A stretch of 64,000 bases of DNA, taken from positions 721,056 to 785,055 of the forward strand of contig NZ_JAPDRA010000001.1 of the NCBI RefSeq assembly GCF_026013525.1. The letters are read 5' to 3'. The notes beneath the pieces were generated by a model that saw only the letters and a program-made list of their open reading frames with translations, was not told the origin of the DNA and ran no database searches. Shown here one piece after another: positions 49,484 through 58,700 of the stretch. The translations under genes and the position numbers were made by a program. Origin of the DNA: Sphingomonas canadensis (GTDB lineage Bacteria; Pseudomonadota; Alphaproteobacteria; Sphingomonadales; Sphingomonadaceae). Each line of letters opens with the position of its first letter. Positions within the stretch are counted from its first letter, which is position 1.

Positions 49484-51175
49484 TCAGCGCCCCTGCGCGC
49501 GCCAGCGGCGGATCGTGCGTTCCAGGATCGCGTCCTCGCCGCCGGTATCGCGCCAGAGCTGCGAAAACAGCGGGTCCTCGGACGCCGGGCGCTTTGCCTC
49601 GTCCAGCGCGTCGAACAGCAGGCGGACGGGCGTGGCCACGCCTTCGCCCACCGCGATGCATTCGCGGTTGCGCAGCGCGGGAATCGAATCGAGGAAGCCG
49701 CGCGCGCCCTCCGGCATCGCCGCGCGGACGAAGGCCTGGTCGCGCTCGTTGTTCAGGCGCATCGACAGGATCGTGCCGCACTGGGAGAGCACGCCTTCGG
49801 CCAGGTCCGACGGGCGCTGGGTGATCAGCCCCAGCGACACGCCGTACTTGCGGCCTTCCTTGGCGATGCGGCTGAGGATGCGGCCCACCGAGGAACGATC
49901 GGCGTTGCGCTCGCTGGGCACATAGCGGTGCGCCTCTTCGCAGACGAGCAGGATCGGCCGCTGCGGCTCATTGCGCGACCAGATCGCGAAATCGAACACC
50001 ATGCGGCTGAGTACCGCCACCACCACCGAAGTGATCTCGCTGGGCACGCCCGATACGTCGATGATCGAGATCGGCTTGCCGTCGCCGGGCAGGCGGAAGA
50101 TGCGCGACATGAAGCTGGCCATCGTATCCGCCACCAGCATGCCCGAGAACATGAAAGTGTAGCGCGGATCGGCCTTGATCTCCTCGATCTTGTTCTTGAT
50201 GCGCAGATAGGGCGCCGTGTCGGTCGCCTTGTCCATCTTGCCCATCTCGTTCTGGAGGATCGTGGTCAGATCGGACAGCAGGTACGGGATGGGCGCATCG
50301 ACGGTGAGCTTGCCGATCTCCGCGGCCAGGCGGTTCTTCTGTTTGGCCAACAGGATGCATTTGGCGAGGATGTCGGCATCGACCTGGCGGTCCGAACCCT
50401 CGGTGGTGAGGAACACTTCGCAATGTTCCTCGAAGTTCATCAGCCAATAGGGCATCTGAAGGTTGCTGACGTCGTAGAGCGCGCCGTTGCTCTTGAACGC
50501 GCTGCCATATTCGCCGTGCGGATCGACCATCACGATATGGCCCTGCGGCGCCAGCTCGCAGATGCGGTGGAGGATCAGCGCGGCGGCGGTGGACTTGCCG
50601 GTGCCGGTGCTGCCCAGCAGCGCGAAATGCTTGCCCAGCATCGAATCGACGTAGAGCGCGGCGCGGATGTCCTTCGTCGGGTAGACGTTGCCGATCTCCA
50701 CATGCGCGCGATCGTCGGCGGCGTAGATCTGCTTGAGGTCGGAGGTGGAGACGGGGAAGACCTGGGCGCCGGGCACCGGATAGCGGGTGACGCCCCGGCG
50801 GAAGCGGAACAGCCGGCCGGTCAGCTTCTCCTCATCGCCTTCGCCGAGGAAATCGACCTGAGCCGCGATCCGGCCGGGATCGCCGTCGATCAGCCGCATG
50901 GTGCGCACGTTCGCGATCAGCCACACCGCGCCGACGCGCATCTTCACCTGGCTGCCCACCTGACCGGCATTGGCCAGCGCGGCATCGCTTTCGTGCGACA
51001 GCGCCGCCAGCGCCGCACCGTCGAATATCACCTGGCTGGAGGAACCCGCGATTTCCAGCACGGTCCCGATCGTGCGGCCCGCGGCCGTGGCGGCCGGCGC
51101 ATTGCCGAGCCGGGGCATTGCCTCTCCCGTACCGGAGGACGCGGCCGTTGCCCGCGCCCCGAAATGTTGTTCCAT
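49484..51175 (-). CDS. HerA-type AAA+ ATPase/DNA translocase
   Basis: 563 residues. Walker A FALLGSTGTGKSTAAALILH (near 190), Walker B in PILLVCEEAHRYVPSER, with the HerA/FtsK-superfamily features GHIVMVDPHGEYG and SRIAKEGRKYGVSLGLITQRP. The N-terminal beta-barrel (about 30-150) is the HAS-barrel domain of HerA proteins. In archaea HerA works with NurA nuclease in end resection; bacterial homologues often have other partners. No nuclease gene is beside it. ATG at 51175 with GGGGAAC upstream. The other side holds the long intergenic repeat (copy 2). Confidence 0.9.
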   Translation of the reverse strand: MEQHFGARATAASSGTGEAMPRLGNAPAATAAGRTIGTVLEIAGSSSQVIFDGAALAALSHESDAALANAGQVGSQVKMRVGAVWLIANVRTMRLIDGDPGRIAAQVDFLGEGDEEKLTGRLFRFRRGVTRYPVPGAQVFPVSTSDLKQIYAADDRAHVEIGNVYPTKDIRAALYVDSMLGKHFALLGSTGTGKSTAAALILHRICELAPQGHIVMVDPHGEYGSAFKSNGALYDVSNLQMPYWLMNFEEHCEVFLTTEGSDRQVDADILAKCILLAKQKNRLAAEIGKLTVDAPIPYLLSDLTTILQNEMGKMDKATDTAPYLRIKNKIEEIKADPRYTFMFSGMLVADTMASFMSRIFRLPGDGKPISIIDVSGVPSEITSVVVAVLSRMVFDFAIWSRNEPQRPILLVCEEAHRYVPSERNADRSSVGRILSRIAKEGRKYGVSLGLITQRPSDLAEGVLSQCGTILSMRLNNERDQAFVRAAMPEGARGFLDSIPALRNRECIAVGEGVATPVRLLFDALDEAKRPASEDPLFSQLWRDTGGEDAILERTIRRWRAQGR

Positions 51176-51277
51176 CGGCTGTTCCCCGTTGCCGTGGCGA
51201 TCATGGCAAGCGGAGGTAAAGATTAGGTTCTTGTCTGACTATGGAACCGCGGCGCGCTCGTCGAGCGGCACCGGCCC

Positions 51278-51333
51278 GCTCCCCCACCCGGCCTCCCACA
51301 AGATACTGGCGTTGGGAGGCCGGGTGGGGGAGC
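51278..51333. repeat. Long intergenic hairpin repeat, copy 2
   Basis: A perfect 21-bp stem (51278-51298 GCTCCCCCACCCGGCCTCCC.., 51313-51333) closes a 14-base loop CAAGATACTGGCGT. The loop differs from copy 1 (CAGGATACTGAAGC) at few places, keeping GATACTG. The flank GGCACCGGCCC recurs in copy 3 at 39859. It lies between herA and the TIGR02186 gene, both on the minus strand. Confidence 0.8.
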
Positions 51334-51358
51334 CGGCTGGGCCGCCACGCACAAGGCC

Positions 51359-52138
51359 CTACGCCCGCCGCCAGAGCGCCCCCGCCGCCCAGCCGAGCAG
51401 CACGGAGAGCGCCACCGCGGCCAGCCCATAGGGCACCGAATAATGCTCCGCCGCGTTGGCGACGAACCGCTCGAAGCCCGATTTGCGGATCTCGATCGGC
51501 CGCACCGCCGCCGCCAGCACGCGACCGTCGCGGATCAGGAAGGTCTCGGCCGTATAGCGCCCCACCGGCACGCGCGCCGGGATGCCCAGCCGCGCGCGAT
51601 AGAGCACCCGACCGGTGATCTCCACCGCGCCCGGCGACTCGTAATAGAGGCCGTTGCGGCGGCGCAGGTCGACCAGCCCCGAATCGAAGCGCGCCTGGAT
51701 GGCGGGCGCCGCGCCCGACGCGGGGGAAAGCTGGAGCGAATCGAGCCCCAGCTCATAGATGGCGCGGGTGCGCGCATCGACCAGCTCGCCGATCGGCCGC
51801 GACGATGCGATGGCGTAGAAGCTGGGCGCCGAGCGATAGCGCATGCGATCGGCGTTGACCCAGATGCCGGCCACCTTCTCCTTCTCGCGCACCAGCACCG
51901 ACTGGACCGGCCCTTTCAGCACCACCACGACGTCGGCGGGCTTGTCCCCGGGTTCGGGCGCCTGTCCGCCGGGATAGACGATCGCCCCGAACAGCAGCAG
52001 ATCCGCGCCGGTGAAGCTGTAGACGATCTCGATGTCGCGCTGGGATACGTCGGGCACCAGCACGGGCTTGGCCGGTTCCGCCTGGCCCAGCAGCGCGGGG
52101 GCCGCGATCGCCAGCAGCAGGGCGGCGGCGCGGCTCAC
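51359..52138 (-). CDS. TIGR02186 family membrane protein
   Basis: 259 residues. The GTG at 52138 overlaps the TauE stop (ATGTGA). A signal peptide (SRAAALLLAIAAPALLGQ), then a periplasmic domain with DIEIVYSFTGADLLLFGAIV, DVVVVLKGPVQSVLVREKEK and PVGRYTAETFLIRDGRVL, and a C-terminal membrane helix (YGLAAVALSVLLGWAAGAL). This family, found mainly in alphaproteobacteria, is almost always beside a TauE/SafE transporter, as here, and has no known activity. It is probably an exported, membrane-anchored partner of the transporter; an accessory binding role is inferred from gene order. Confidence 0.88.
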   Translation of the reverse strand: MSRAAALLLAIAAPALLGQAEPAKPVLVPDVSQRDIEIVYSFTGADLLLFGAIVYPGGQAPEPGDKPADVVVVLKGPVQSVLVREKEKVAGIWVNADRMRYRSAPSFYAIASSRPIGELVDARTRAIYELGLDSLQLSPASGAAPAIQARFDSGLVDLRRRNGLYYESPGAVEITGRVLYRARLGIPARVPVGRYTAETFLIRDGRVLAAAVRPIEIRKSGFERFVANAAEHYSVPYGLAAVALSVLLGWAAGALWRRA

Positions 52139-53049
52139 ATCAGCTCCACCGAATAGATCTCGTCCGGGCGCCAGGCGAGGCCCAGCAGCATGCGGAACGC
52201 GACCACCAGCACCATGAGCGCGAGTGCCAGCCGAAGCTGTTCGGGCCGCGCCCTCAGCGCCAGCCGCGCGCCGATCTGGGCGCCCGCCACCGACCCCAGC
52301 AGCAGCAGCGCGGCGAGCACGATGTCCACCGCCTTGGTGGTGGTGGCATGAACCATGGTGGCCCAGGCGGTGACGAACAGGATCTGGAACAGCGAGGTGC
52401 CCACCACCACCGCCGTTCCCATGCCGAGCAGATAGATCATCGCCGGCACCAGGATGAAGCCGCCGCCCACCCCCAGCAGCACCGTGAGCACGCCGGTGAA
52501 GAACCCCAGGATCAGCGGCGCGAGCGGCGAGATGTACAGACCCGATCGATAGAAGCGCCAGCGCAGCGGCAGCGCGGCGACCAGCGGGTGATGGCGCCGC
52601 TTGCCCGCGCGCATCGGCTTGCCCGCGCGCGCGGCGCGGATCGCCTGGACCGATTCGTAGAGCATCAGCCCGCCGATCGACCCGAGCAGCAGGACATAGA
52701 CGATCGCGATCACCGTATCGATCTGGCCGCGCGCCTGGAGGAAGGCGAACAGCCACGCGCCCGCCAGGCTGCCGATCATGCCCCCGGCGACCAGCACGGC
52801 GCCCATCTGAACGTCGACCCCGTTTCGCCGGAAATGGGCGAACACGCCGGACACGCTGGCGCCGGTCACCTGGCTGGCGGCCGATGCGGCGGCGACGGTG
52901 GGCGGAATGCCGTAGACGATCAGCAGCGGCGTGGTGAGAAACCCGCCGCCCACCCCGAACATCCCCGACAGCAGGCCGACGCCGAACCCCAGCGCGACGA
53001 TCACGAGCGCGTTGACCGAGAGATTGGCTATCGGAAGATAGAGATCCAT
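52135..53049 (-). CDS. TauE/SafE family sulfite/anion exporter
   Basis: 304 residues with about eight membrane segments, from the ATG at 53049 (MDLYLPIANLSVNALVIVAL). Two TauE repeats: FGVGLLSGMFGVGGGFLTTPLL near the N-terminus and GVLTVLLGVGGGFILVPAMIYL in the second half, both with the GVGGGF motif. Homologues export sulfite, sulfoacetate or other organic anions. The loop RAGKPMRAGKRRHHPLVAALP between repeats is strongly basic and cytosolic. It is coupled to the TIGR02186 gene by a 4-base overlap. Substrate unknown. Confidence 0.93.
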   Translation of the reverse strand: MDLYLPIANLSVNALVIVALGFGVGLLSGMFGVGGGFLTTPLLIVYGIPPTVAAASAASQVTGASVSGVFAHFRRNGVDVQMGAVLVAGGMIGSLAGAWLFAFLQARGQIDTVIAIVYVLLLGSIGGLMLYESVQAIRAARAGKPMRAGKRRHHPLVAALPLRWRFYRSGLYISPLAPLILGFFTGVLTVLLGVGGGFILVPAMIYLLGMGTAVVVGTSLFQILFVTAWATMVHATTTKAVDIVLAALLLLGSVAGAQIGARLALRARPEQLRLALALMVLVVAFRMLLGLAWRPDEIYSVELM

Positions 53050-53178
53050 GTCCGCCCGGCGATACCGTGTCGCGTCGCAGAGCAAAAGCCGGGGGGCGTT
53101 TTTTGCCTAGCCGTTTTCGGAACGCGCGCAGCCGCGGGTCGCGGGGCTGGTGCCGATTCCGCCAAAGGCGGACAGACT

Positions 53179-54201
53179 CTAGAAATCCCCGGAGAGCGTG
53201 AGCGCCAGCCCCGATCCCGGCCGCGCATCCCCCGCGACGCGCTGGCGCCAGTCGAGCGCGATGTGCAGCGATCCGCCCGCGGCGGGCACGGCCAGCGTTG
53301 CGGAAGGGCCGAGGTCCAGCCGCCCCGCGCCCCGCTGGGCCGCGCCCCAGGCGCCGCCGCCCACCGCAAGGCGCATGCCGCCCAGCGCCCCCACCGGCCG
53401 CGTGGCGCGTGCTGCGCCGTCGGCATAGGGCTCCTCGCGATCGCGCAGCACCACCCCGGCCTGGCCATAGCCTTCAAGGCGGAATCCGCCCGGCAGCCCT
53501 TCGCGATCGATCCCGCCGACCACGCCCAGCCCGGTTCCGCCCGGGCCGCCGTCGAGCGCCAGCCGCCGCTCGGCAGTGAGCCGGAGCGGCAGCGGCGTGG
53601 GCTGCCACTCCCCGCCGAGCGCCAACTCCGCGCCCCTGCCCGATAGCGGGGCGGTCACGCGGCCGTAGAGCGCGATGTGCTGCACCGGATCGATCGCATA
53701 GGCGATGCGCGCGCCCGCCTGGCTGCCGCCGAGCTGGCCCTCGCCGGGCGCGACCGGCGTGCCGCCTGCCGGGCGCAACGCGATCCAGCCGCTTGCCGAC
53801 CAGCGCTGGTCCATCGGCACCAGCCGTGTCGCCACGGCCGGATCGCGCGTACCGCTCCAGTAGGCGGTGGCGGCGCGCAGCCCGGCGGGCGGGGCAGGAT
53901 TGGCGGGGCCGCGCACCGAGAAGAGGTTGAGCATCGCAATCCGCATCCCCGCCGGATCGGGAGCGAATCCGGGAACGGGCGTGGCGCGGCGCGGGCGAGG
54001 GAGTGATGCGGCGCGCAGAGCGGCGGGCGCACTGGATGGCGGAGGCGAAGCGGCGGCCTCGGCCGGCCGGGGCAGCCCGGCGAACTCGCGGATCGCGGCG
54101 GGCAGCGATCCCGCCTGCGGCCACAGCAACAGGATGCGCACGCCCACCCATCCCGCGATCACCGCGGCCACGAAGCGCAGCGGGCGGCCCCGGCCGGTCA
54201 T
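53179..54201 (-). CDS. Putative envelope protein with NfrA-C-like beta domain
   Basis: 340 residues, not firmly recognised. A basic N-terminus and one membrane helix (RFVAAVIAGWVGVRILLLWP) precede a disordered Pro/Ala/Arg linker (about 45-80). The second half (about 105-340) is a run of beta-strand-like segments with recurring W/G/R residues: AYWSGTRDP, LGGSQAGARIAYAID, LYGRVTAPL, ELALGGEWQPTPL, LRLTAERRLALDGG and GLALTLSGDF at the end, a pattern of outer-membrane or glycan-binding beta-structures. It overlaps the NfrB-like glycosyltransferase gene as ATGA, which suggests a partner role, analogous to NfrA. The direct match to NfrA is only by impression. Confidence 0.6.
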   Translation of the reverse strand: MTGRGRPLRFVAAVIAGWVGVRILLLWPQAGSLPAAIREFAGLPRPAEAAASPPPSSAPAALRAASLPRPRRATPVPGFAPDPAGMRIAMLNLFSVRGPANPAPPAGLRAATAYWSGTRDPAVATRLVPMDQRWSASGWIALRPAGGTPVAPGEGQLGGSQAGARIAYAIDPVQHIALYGRVTAPLSGRGAELALGGEWQPTPLPLRLTAERRLALDGGPGGTGLGVVGGIDREGLPGGFRLEGYGQAGVVLRDREEPYADGAARATRPVGALGGMRLAVGGGAWGAAQRGAGRLDLGPSATLAVPAAGGSLHIALDWRQRVAGDARPGSGLALTLSGDF

Positions 54202-55601
54202 GCCGCGGCGGATTCCGCTTCGGGGAACTCATGCTCGGTCTTGTCCCAATGCGGGACACCACCCGCCAGCATGCGCAAATAGTCGAACAGCGCCCGCCGC
54301 GCCGCCAGCAGCGCGATCAGGTTGCCCACCAGGATGCGCGGGACGGATAGCGCCGCTTCGCGCCAGCCATAGGCGCGGCGCACGATCGCCGCGCGCACCG
54401 CCACGCGCCAGCCGAGCAGCGCCAGGTTGAGCCCCAGCAGCCAGCGCACCTCCGGCGGCGGCACCGGCGCCTGGGTGGTGGCGGCGGCATGGCCCAGCAG
54501 CGAAAGGCCCCATAGCAGCAGCGCGCAATAGGCGGTGGCCAGCACCGGAATCTCCAGCGTCGCGCGGCGATCGCGCATGCGCATCCAGTGATCGCCGATC
54601 TGGCGCCCGCGCGCCCATCCGGTGCGGTCCCAGCCCGCCAGCGCGATCCCGGTCATCCAGCGCGCCTTCTGGCGTACGGCGGCGTGCAGCGTGGTGGGGA
54701 AATAGGCGCGCACCGCCACCGGCGGGCCGCCCGGCGCCTCCGGCACGCGGACCAGCCGGCACCGCCCGCCCATCGCGGCGATGGTGAGCCCCAGCTCGTA
54801 ATCCTCGGTCAGGCTGGCGGGATCGAAGGGTGCTCCGCGCGCCGCGGCGACGCGCGCCAGCATCTCGCGCCGGATCGCGCAGCCCACGCCAGCCAGCGGC
54901 AGCCCCGCCCCCACCGCCTGGCGCACCAGAAGCTGCTTGGCGTGCGCCTCGGCGAACTCGTCGCAATAATGGCCCGACACCCAGCGCGACCGGCGATGGC
55001 GCAGCGGCAGCACCGGGATCTGCACCGCGTCCAGCCCCCGCAGCCGGTCGGCATAGACGCGCAGCTCCAGCGGGTGGACGTAATCCTCGGCGTCATGGAG
55101 CACCACGGCATGGACGGTTATGCCCTCGGCCGCTTCCTCGCGCAGCATCGCGCGCCACATGGCGTTGAGGTTCGCGGCCTTGGTGGTCGGCCCCGGATCG
55201 TCGCCGATCACCAGCCGCACGCGCGCGTCCCCGGCGGCGACATCGGCCACCGCACGGATCGTTCCCGGATCGTTGGGATAGGTGCCGACATAGATGCGGT
55301 AATCGGGATGATCGAACGCGGCCAGCGCGCGGCGCAGCATCGCGCCGATCACCCGCTCCTCACGCCACACCGGCACGAACACCGCGATGCGGCCCGGCGG
55401 CACCGCATCGGGCAGCGCGGGTTCGGGGGCACCGCGGATGCGCCCGCGCAGGCGGCGGAGCAGGTACAGGACGTCCACGGCAAGATCGTCCAGCCCGCCG
55501 ACGAGGAACCAGATCGCGGCGAACAGCATCGACTCGCGCGCGGCCACGTCGATCGCGGCGACGAGGATTCCCGCATCCCCCAAGACAGCCAGTTCCCCCA
55601 T
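54198..55601 (-). CDS. NfrB-like family 2 glycosyltransferase (membrane)
   Basis: 467 residues from the ATG at 55601 (MGELAVLGDAGILVAAIDVA); in-frame non-ATG starts exist upstream. Membrane segment(s) near 25-40, then a cytosolic GT2 domain: RIAVFVPVWREERVIGAML, DxD-type HDAEDYVHPLE, acceptor-binding TEDYELGLTIAAMGG and the processive motif RQKARWMTGIAL, then three or four C-terminal membrane segments. This is the arrangement of E. coli NfrB, which builds a c-di-GMP-activated exopolysaccharide used by phage N4, but NfrB is about 745 residues because of a C-terminal MshEN domain; that is missing here. Product unknown. Confidence 0.82.
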   Translation of the reverse strand: MGELAVLGDAGILVAAIDVAARESMLFAAIWFLVGGLDDLAVDVLYLLRRLRGRIRGAPEPALPDAVPPGRIAVFVPVWREERVIGAMLRRALAAFDHPDYRIYVGTYPNDPGTIRAVADVAAGDARVRLVIGDDPGPTTKAANLNAMWRAMLREEAAEGITVHAVVLHDAEDYVHPLELRVYADRLRGLDAVQIPVLPLRHRRSRWVSGHYCDEFAEAHAKQLLVRQAVGAGLPLAGVGCAIRREMLARVAAARGAPFDPASLTEDYELGLTIAAMGGRCRLVRVPEAPGGPPVAVRAYFPTTLHAAVRQKARWMTGIALAGWDRTGWARGRQIGDHWMRMRDRRATLEIPVLATAYCALLLWGLSLLGHAAATTQAPVPPPEVRWLLGLNLALLGWRVAVRAAIVRRAYGWREAALSVPRILVGNLIALLAARRALFDYLRMLAGGVPHWDKTEHEFPEAESAAA

Positions 55602-55729
55602 CCGATTCGGATGCGTCACTATCCGATCCGGAGGTTCGGCGATCAAGGCACGGGCAGGTCAGGGTTAATTTCGGCGCTGGACACGGCCCCGCACGGGGCT
55701 AGTCTCGCTGCGCCTTAGGGGAGCCCATC

Positions 55730-58700
55730 ATGAAGATCGCCATGCGTCTCGCAATACTGGCTCTTGCGGCGGCGCCGCTGGGCGCCATCGCCGCCTTTGG
55801 CGACAACAGCCCCCAGGTCGAGATGGCGACCCCCGGCGTGGGCAATGGGGCGATCGAGCGTTTCACGGTGCGCTTCACCCAGGCGATGGTGCCGCTGGGC
55901 GATCCGCGCGCGGCATCGCCGTTCGAGGTGACCTGCCCCGTGGCGGGCGAGGGGCGCTGGGTAGACCAGACCACCTTCGTCCATGAATTCGCCACGCCGC
56001 TCCCGGGCGGGGTCACCTGCACCTTCAAGCTGCGCGACAAGCTGCGCAGCCTGGGCGGGTATGACGTCACGGGCCAGCGCGAGTACAAGGTGGACAGCGG
56101 CGGGCCGATCGCGCGCGCCGTGCTGCCCAGCCGCTATGGCGGCGAGATCGAGGAGGACCAGGTGTTCCTGGTCGCGTCCAACATGAACGTCGATCGCGCG
56201 TCGGTGGCGGCCGGGGCCTATTGCGCGGTGGACGGGCTGGGCGAGAAGATCCCGGTGGACGTGCTGGGCGCCGAGATACCGGGCAAGCTGCTCGCCGATC
56301 TGGGCACCGATCGCTGGGAGGTACGCAGCTTCCTGGAGGAAGCGGGGCTGCCGCAGGCGCTGCCCGCGGCCGAGGCCGATCGTACCAAGGCGACCGAGAG
56401 TGTCACCGCGCTCAAATGCCGCCGCCCGCTGCCGCCCGGGCGCGACGTATCGCTGGTGTGGGGCAAGGACATCAAGAGCCCGTCGGGCCGGCTGGCCGGG
56501 GCCGATCAGCGGTTCGACTTCTCGGTGCGCAAGCCCTTCTCCGCGCGGTTCGAATGCTCGCGCGTCAATCCGCAGGCCGGGTGCAGCCCGGTCGAGCCCG
56601 CCTGGGTGCGCTTCACCGCGCCGATCGCCCGCACCGATGCCGAGGCGATCCGCCTGAAGCTGCCCGACGGCAAGGAGGTGACGCCCGAGATCACCGAGAA
56701 GAATGCCGCCACGGTGAGCGAGGTGCGGTTCAAGGCGCCGCTGCCCGCCGCGGTGACCGCCAAGCTGGTGCTGCCGGCCAAGCTGGCCGACGCGAGCGCG
56801 CGGCCGCTGTCCAACGGCGAGCGCTTCCCGCTCGACGTGCGGTTTGACGATCCGCCGCCGCTCGCCAAGTTCGCCGCCGGCTTCGGCATCCTGGAGGCCA
56901 AGGAGGGCGGCGTGCTGCCGCTCAGCGTCCGCAATGTGGAGGCCAAGCTCTCCGGCGCGCAGCTCGCGCTCGCGGGGCAGAGCCTGAAGGTCGATTCCGA
57001 TGGCGAGATCGCCAAATGGCTGCGCCGAATCGAGGACGCCAACGACCGCAAATATGACGAGATCAAACGCGGCAAGGAGACGGTGCGCGTCAACCAGACC
57101 GGCGCCAAGCCGCTGCTGATGCCCAACAGCGGCAGCGGGTTCCAGGTCGCGCTCGATGGCGGCGGCAAGGAATTCGAGGTGATCGGCATCCCGCTGGCCA
57201 AGCCCGGATTCTATGTGGTCGAGATCGCCTCGCCGCGGCTGGGCGAGGCGCTGCTGGGGCGCAAGGCGACGCGCTATGTCTCGGCCGGCGCGCTGGTCAC
57301 CAACATGGCGGTCCATTTCAAATGGGGCCGCGAGGGTTCGCTGGTGTGGGTCACTGCGCTCGACAGCGGCGTGGGGCTGGGCAACGCGCAGGTGCAGGTC
57401 ACCGATAGCTGCACCGGCCAGTTGCTCGCCAAGGGCACGACCGACGCCTCCGGCCGCCTGGGCGTCCCCGGCGCGCTGCCCGAGCCGGAGACCTGGTCCG
57501 ACTGCGACGAGAACAGCGCCCATGCGCTCATGGTCTCCGCCCGCTTGGGCGACGATTTCAGCTTCACGCTGACCGATTGGGGCGAGGGCATCCGGCCCGA
57601 CGACTTCGACCTGCCCTATGGCTGGAACGCGCCCGAGGAGATCTTCCACACGATCTTCGATCGCGCGCTCGTCCGCCAGGGCGAGACGATCAACATGAAG
57701 CATGTCGTGCGCAAGCCGATCGCATCGGGCTTCGCCTTCGGCAAGGCGTTCGCAGGCAAGCTGCGCCTGTCGCACCGCGGATCGGACACCCAGTTCGATC
57801 TGCCGCTGACGATCGACGCCAACGGCACGGGCGAGACGAGCTGGACCGCGCCGCAGGGCGCGCCGATGGGCGATTACGACCTGCAGGTCGTGCTGACCGA
57901 GAAGGGCGCCGACGGAAAGGACGCCGAGCGCACGATCTGGACCGAGCAATCGTTCAAGGTCGACGAATACCGGCTGCCGACGATGAAGGCGAGCGTGGCC
58001 GGCCCGCAGGACGCGCTGGTGCGCCCGGCGGGCGTGCCGCTGGACCTGTTCGTCGGCTATCTGTCGGGCGGGGGCGCATCGAACCTGCCGGTCGAGCTGC
58101 GCGTCGGCTATTTCGACGGGCTGGCGACGCCCGCGGGCTATTCCAGCTACAGCTTCGGCGGCCGCGCGATGACCGAAGGCACGCGCCCGATGAATGGCGA
58201 TGGCGAGGACGAGGAGGTGCCGCTGCCGCCTACCCAGACGCTGCCCGTCACGCTGAACGGCGAGGGCGGCGCCCGCGCCACGGTGGAGGTGCCCGCCACG
58301 CTGGAACTGGGCGCCAACATGCTGGTGGAGATGGATTATCAGGACGCCAACGGCGAGATCCTGACCGCATCGCGCCGCATCCCGCTCTACGCCTCGGCGG
58401 TGCAGCTCGGCGTCAAGTCCGACGGCTGGCTGATGAAGCAGGACGATCTGCGCCTGCGCTTCGTGACGCTGGACACCACGGGCAAGCCGGTGGCGGGCCA
58501 GACGATCCAGGTCGAGCTCTACAGCCGCGAGATACTGACGGCGCGGCGGCGGCTGATCGGCGGCTTCTATGCCTATGAGAACCAGGTGAAGACCACCAAG
58601 CTGGCCGCCGCCTGTTCCGCGACCAGCGATGCGCAGGGCCTGGCGCAATGCGCGATGAGCCCGGGTGTTTCGGGCGAGGTCTATGCCGTCGCCACCACCA

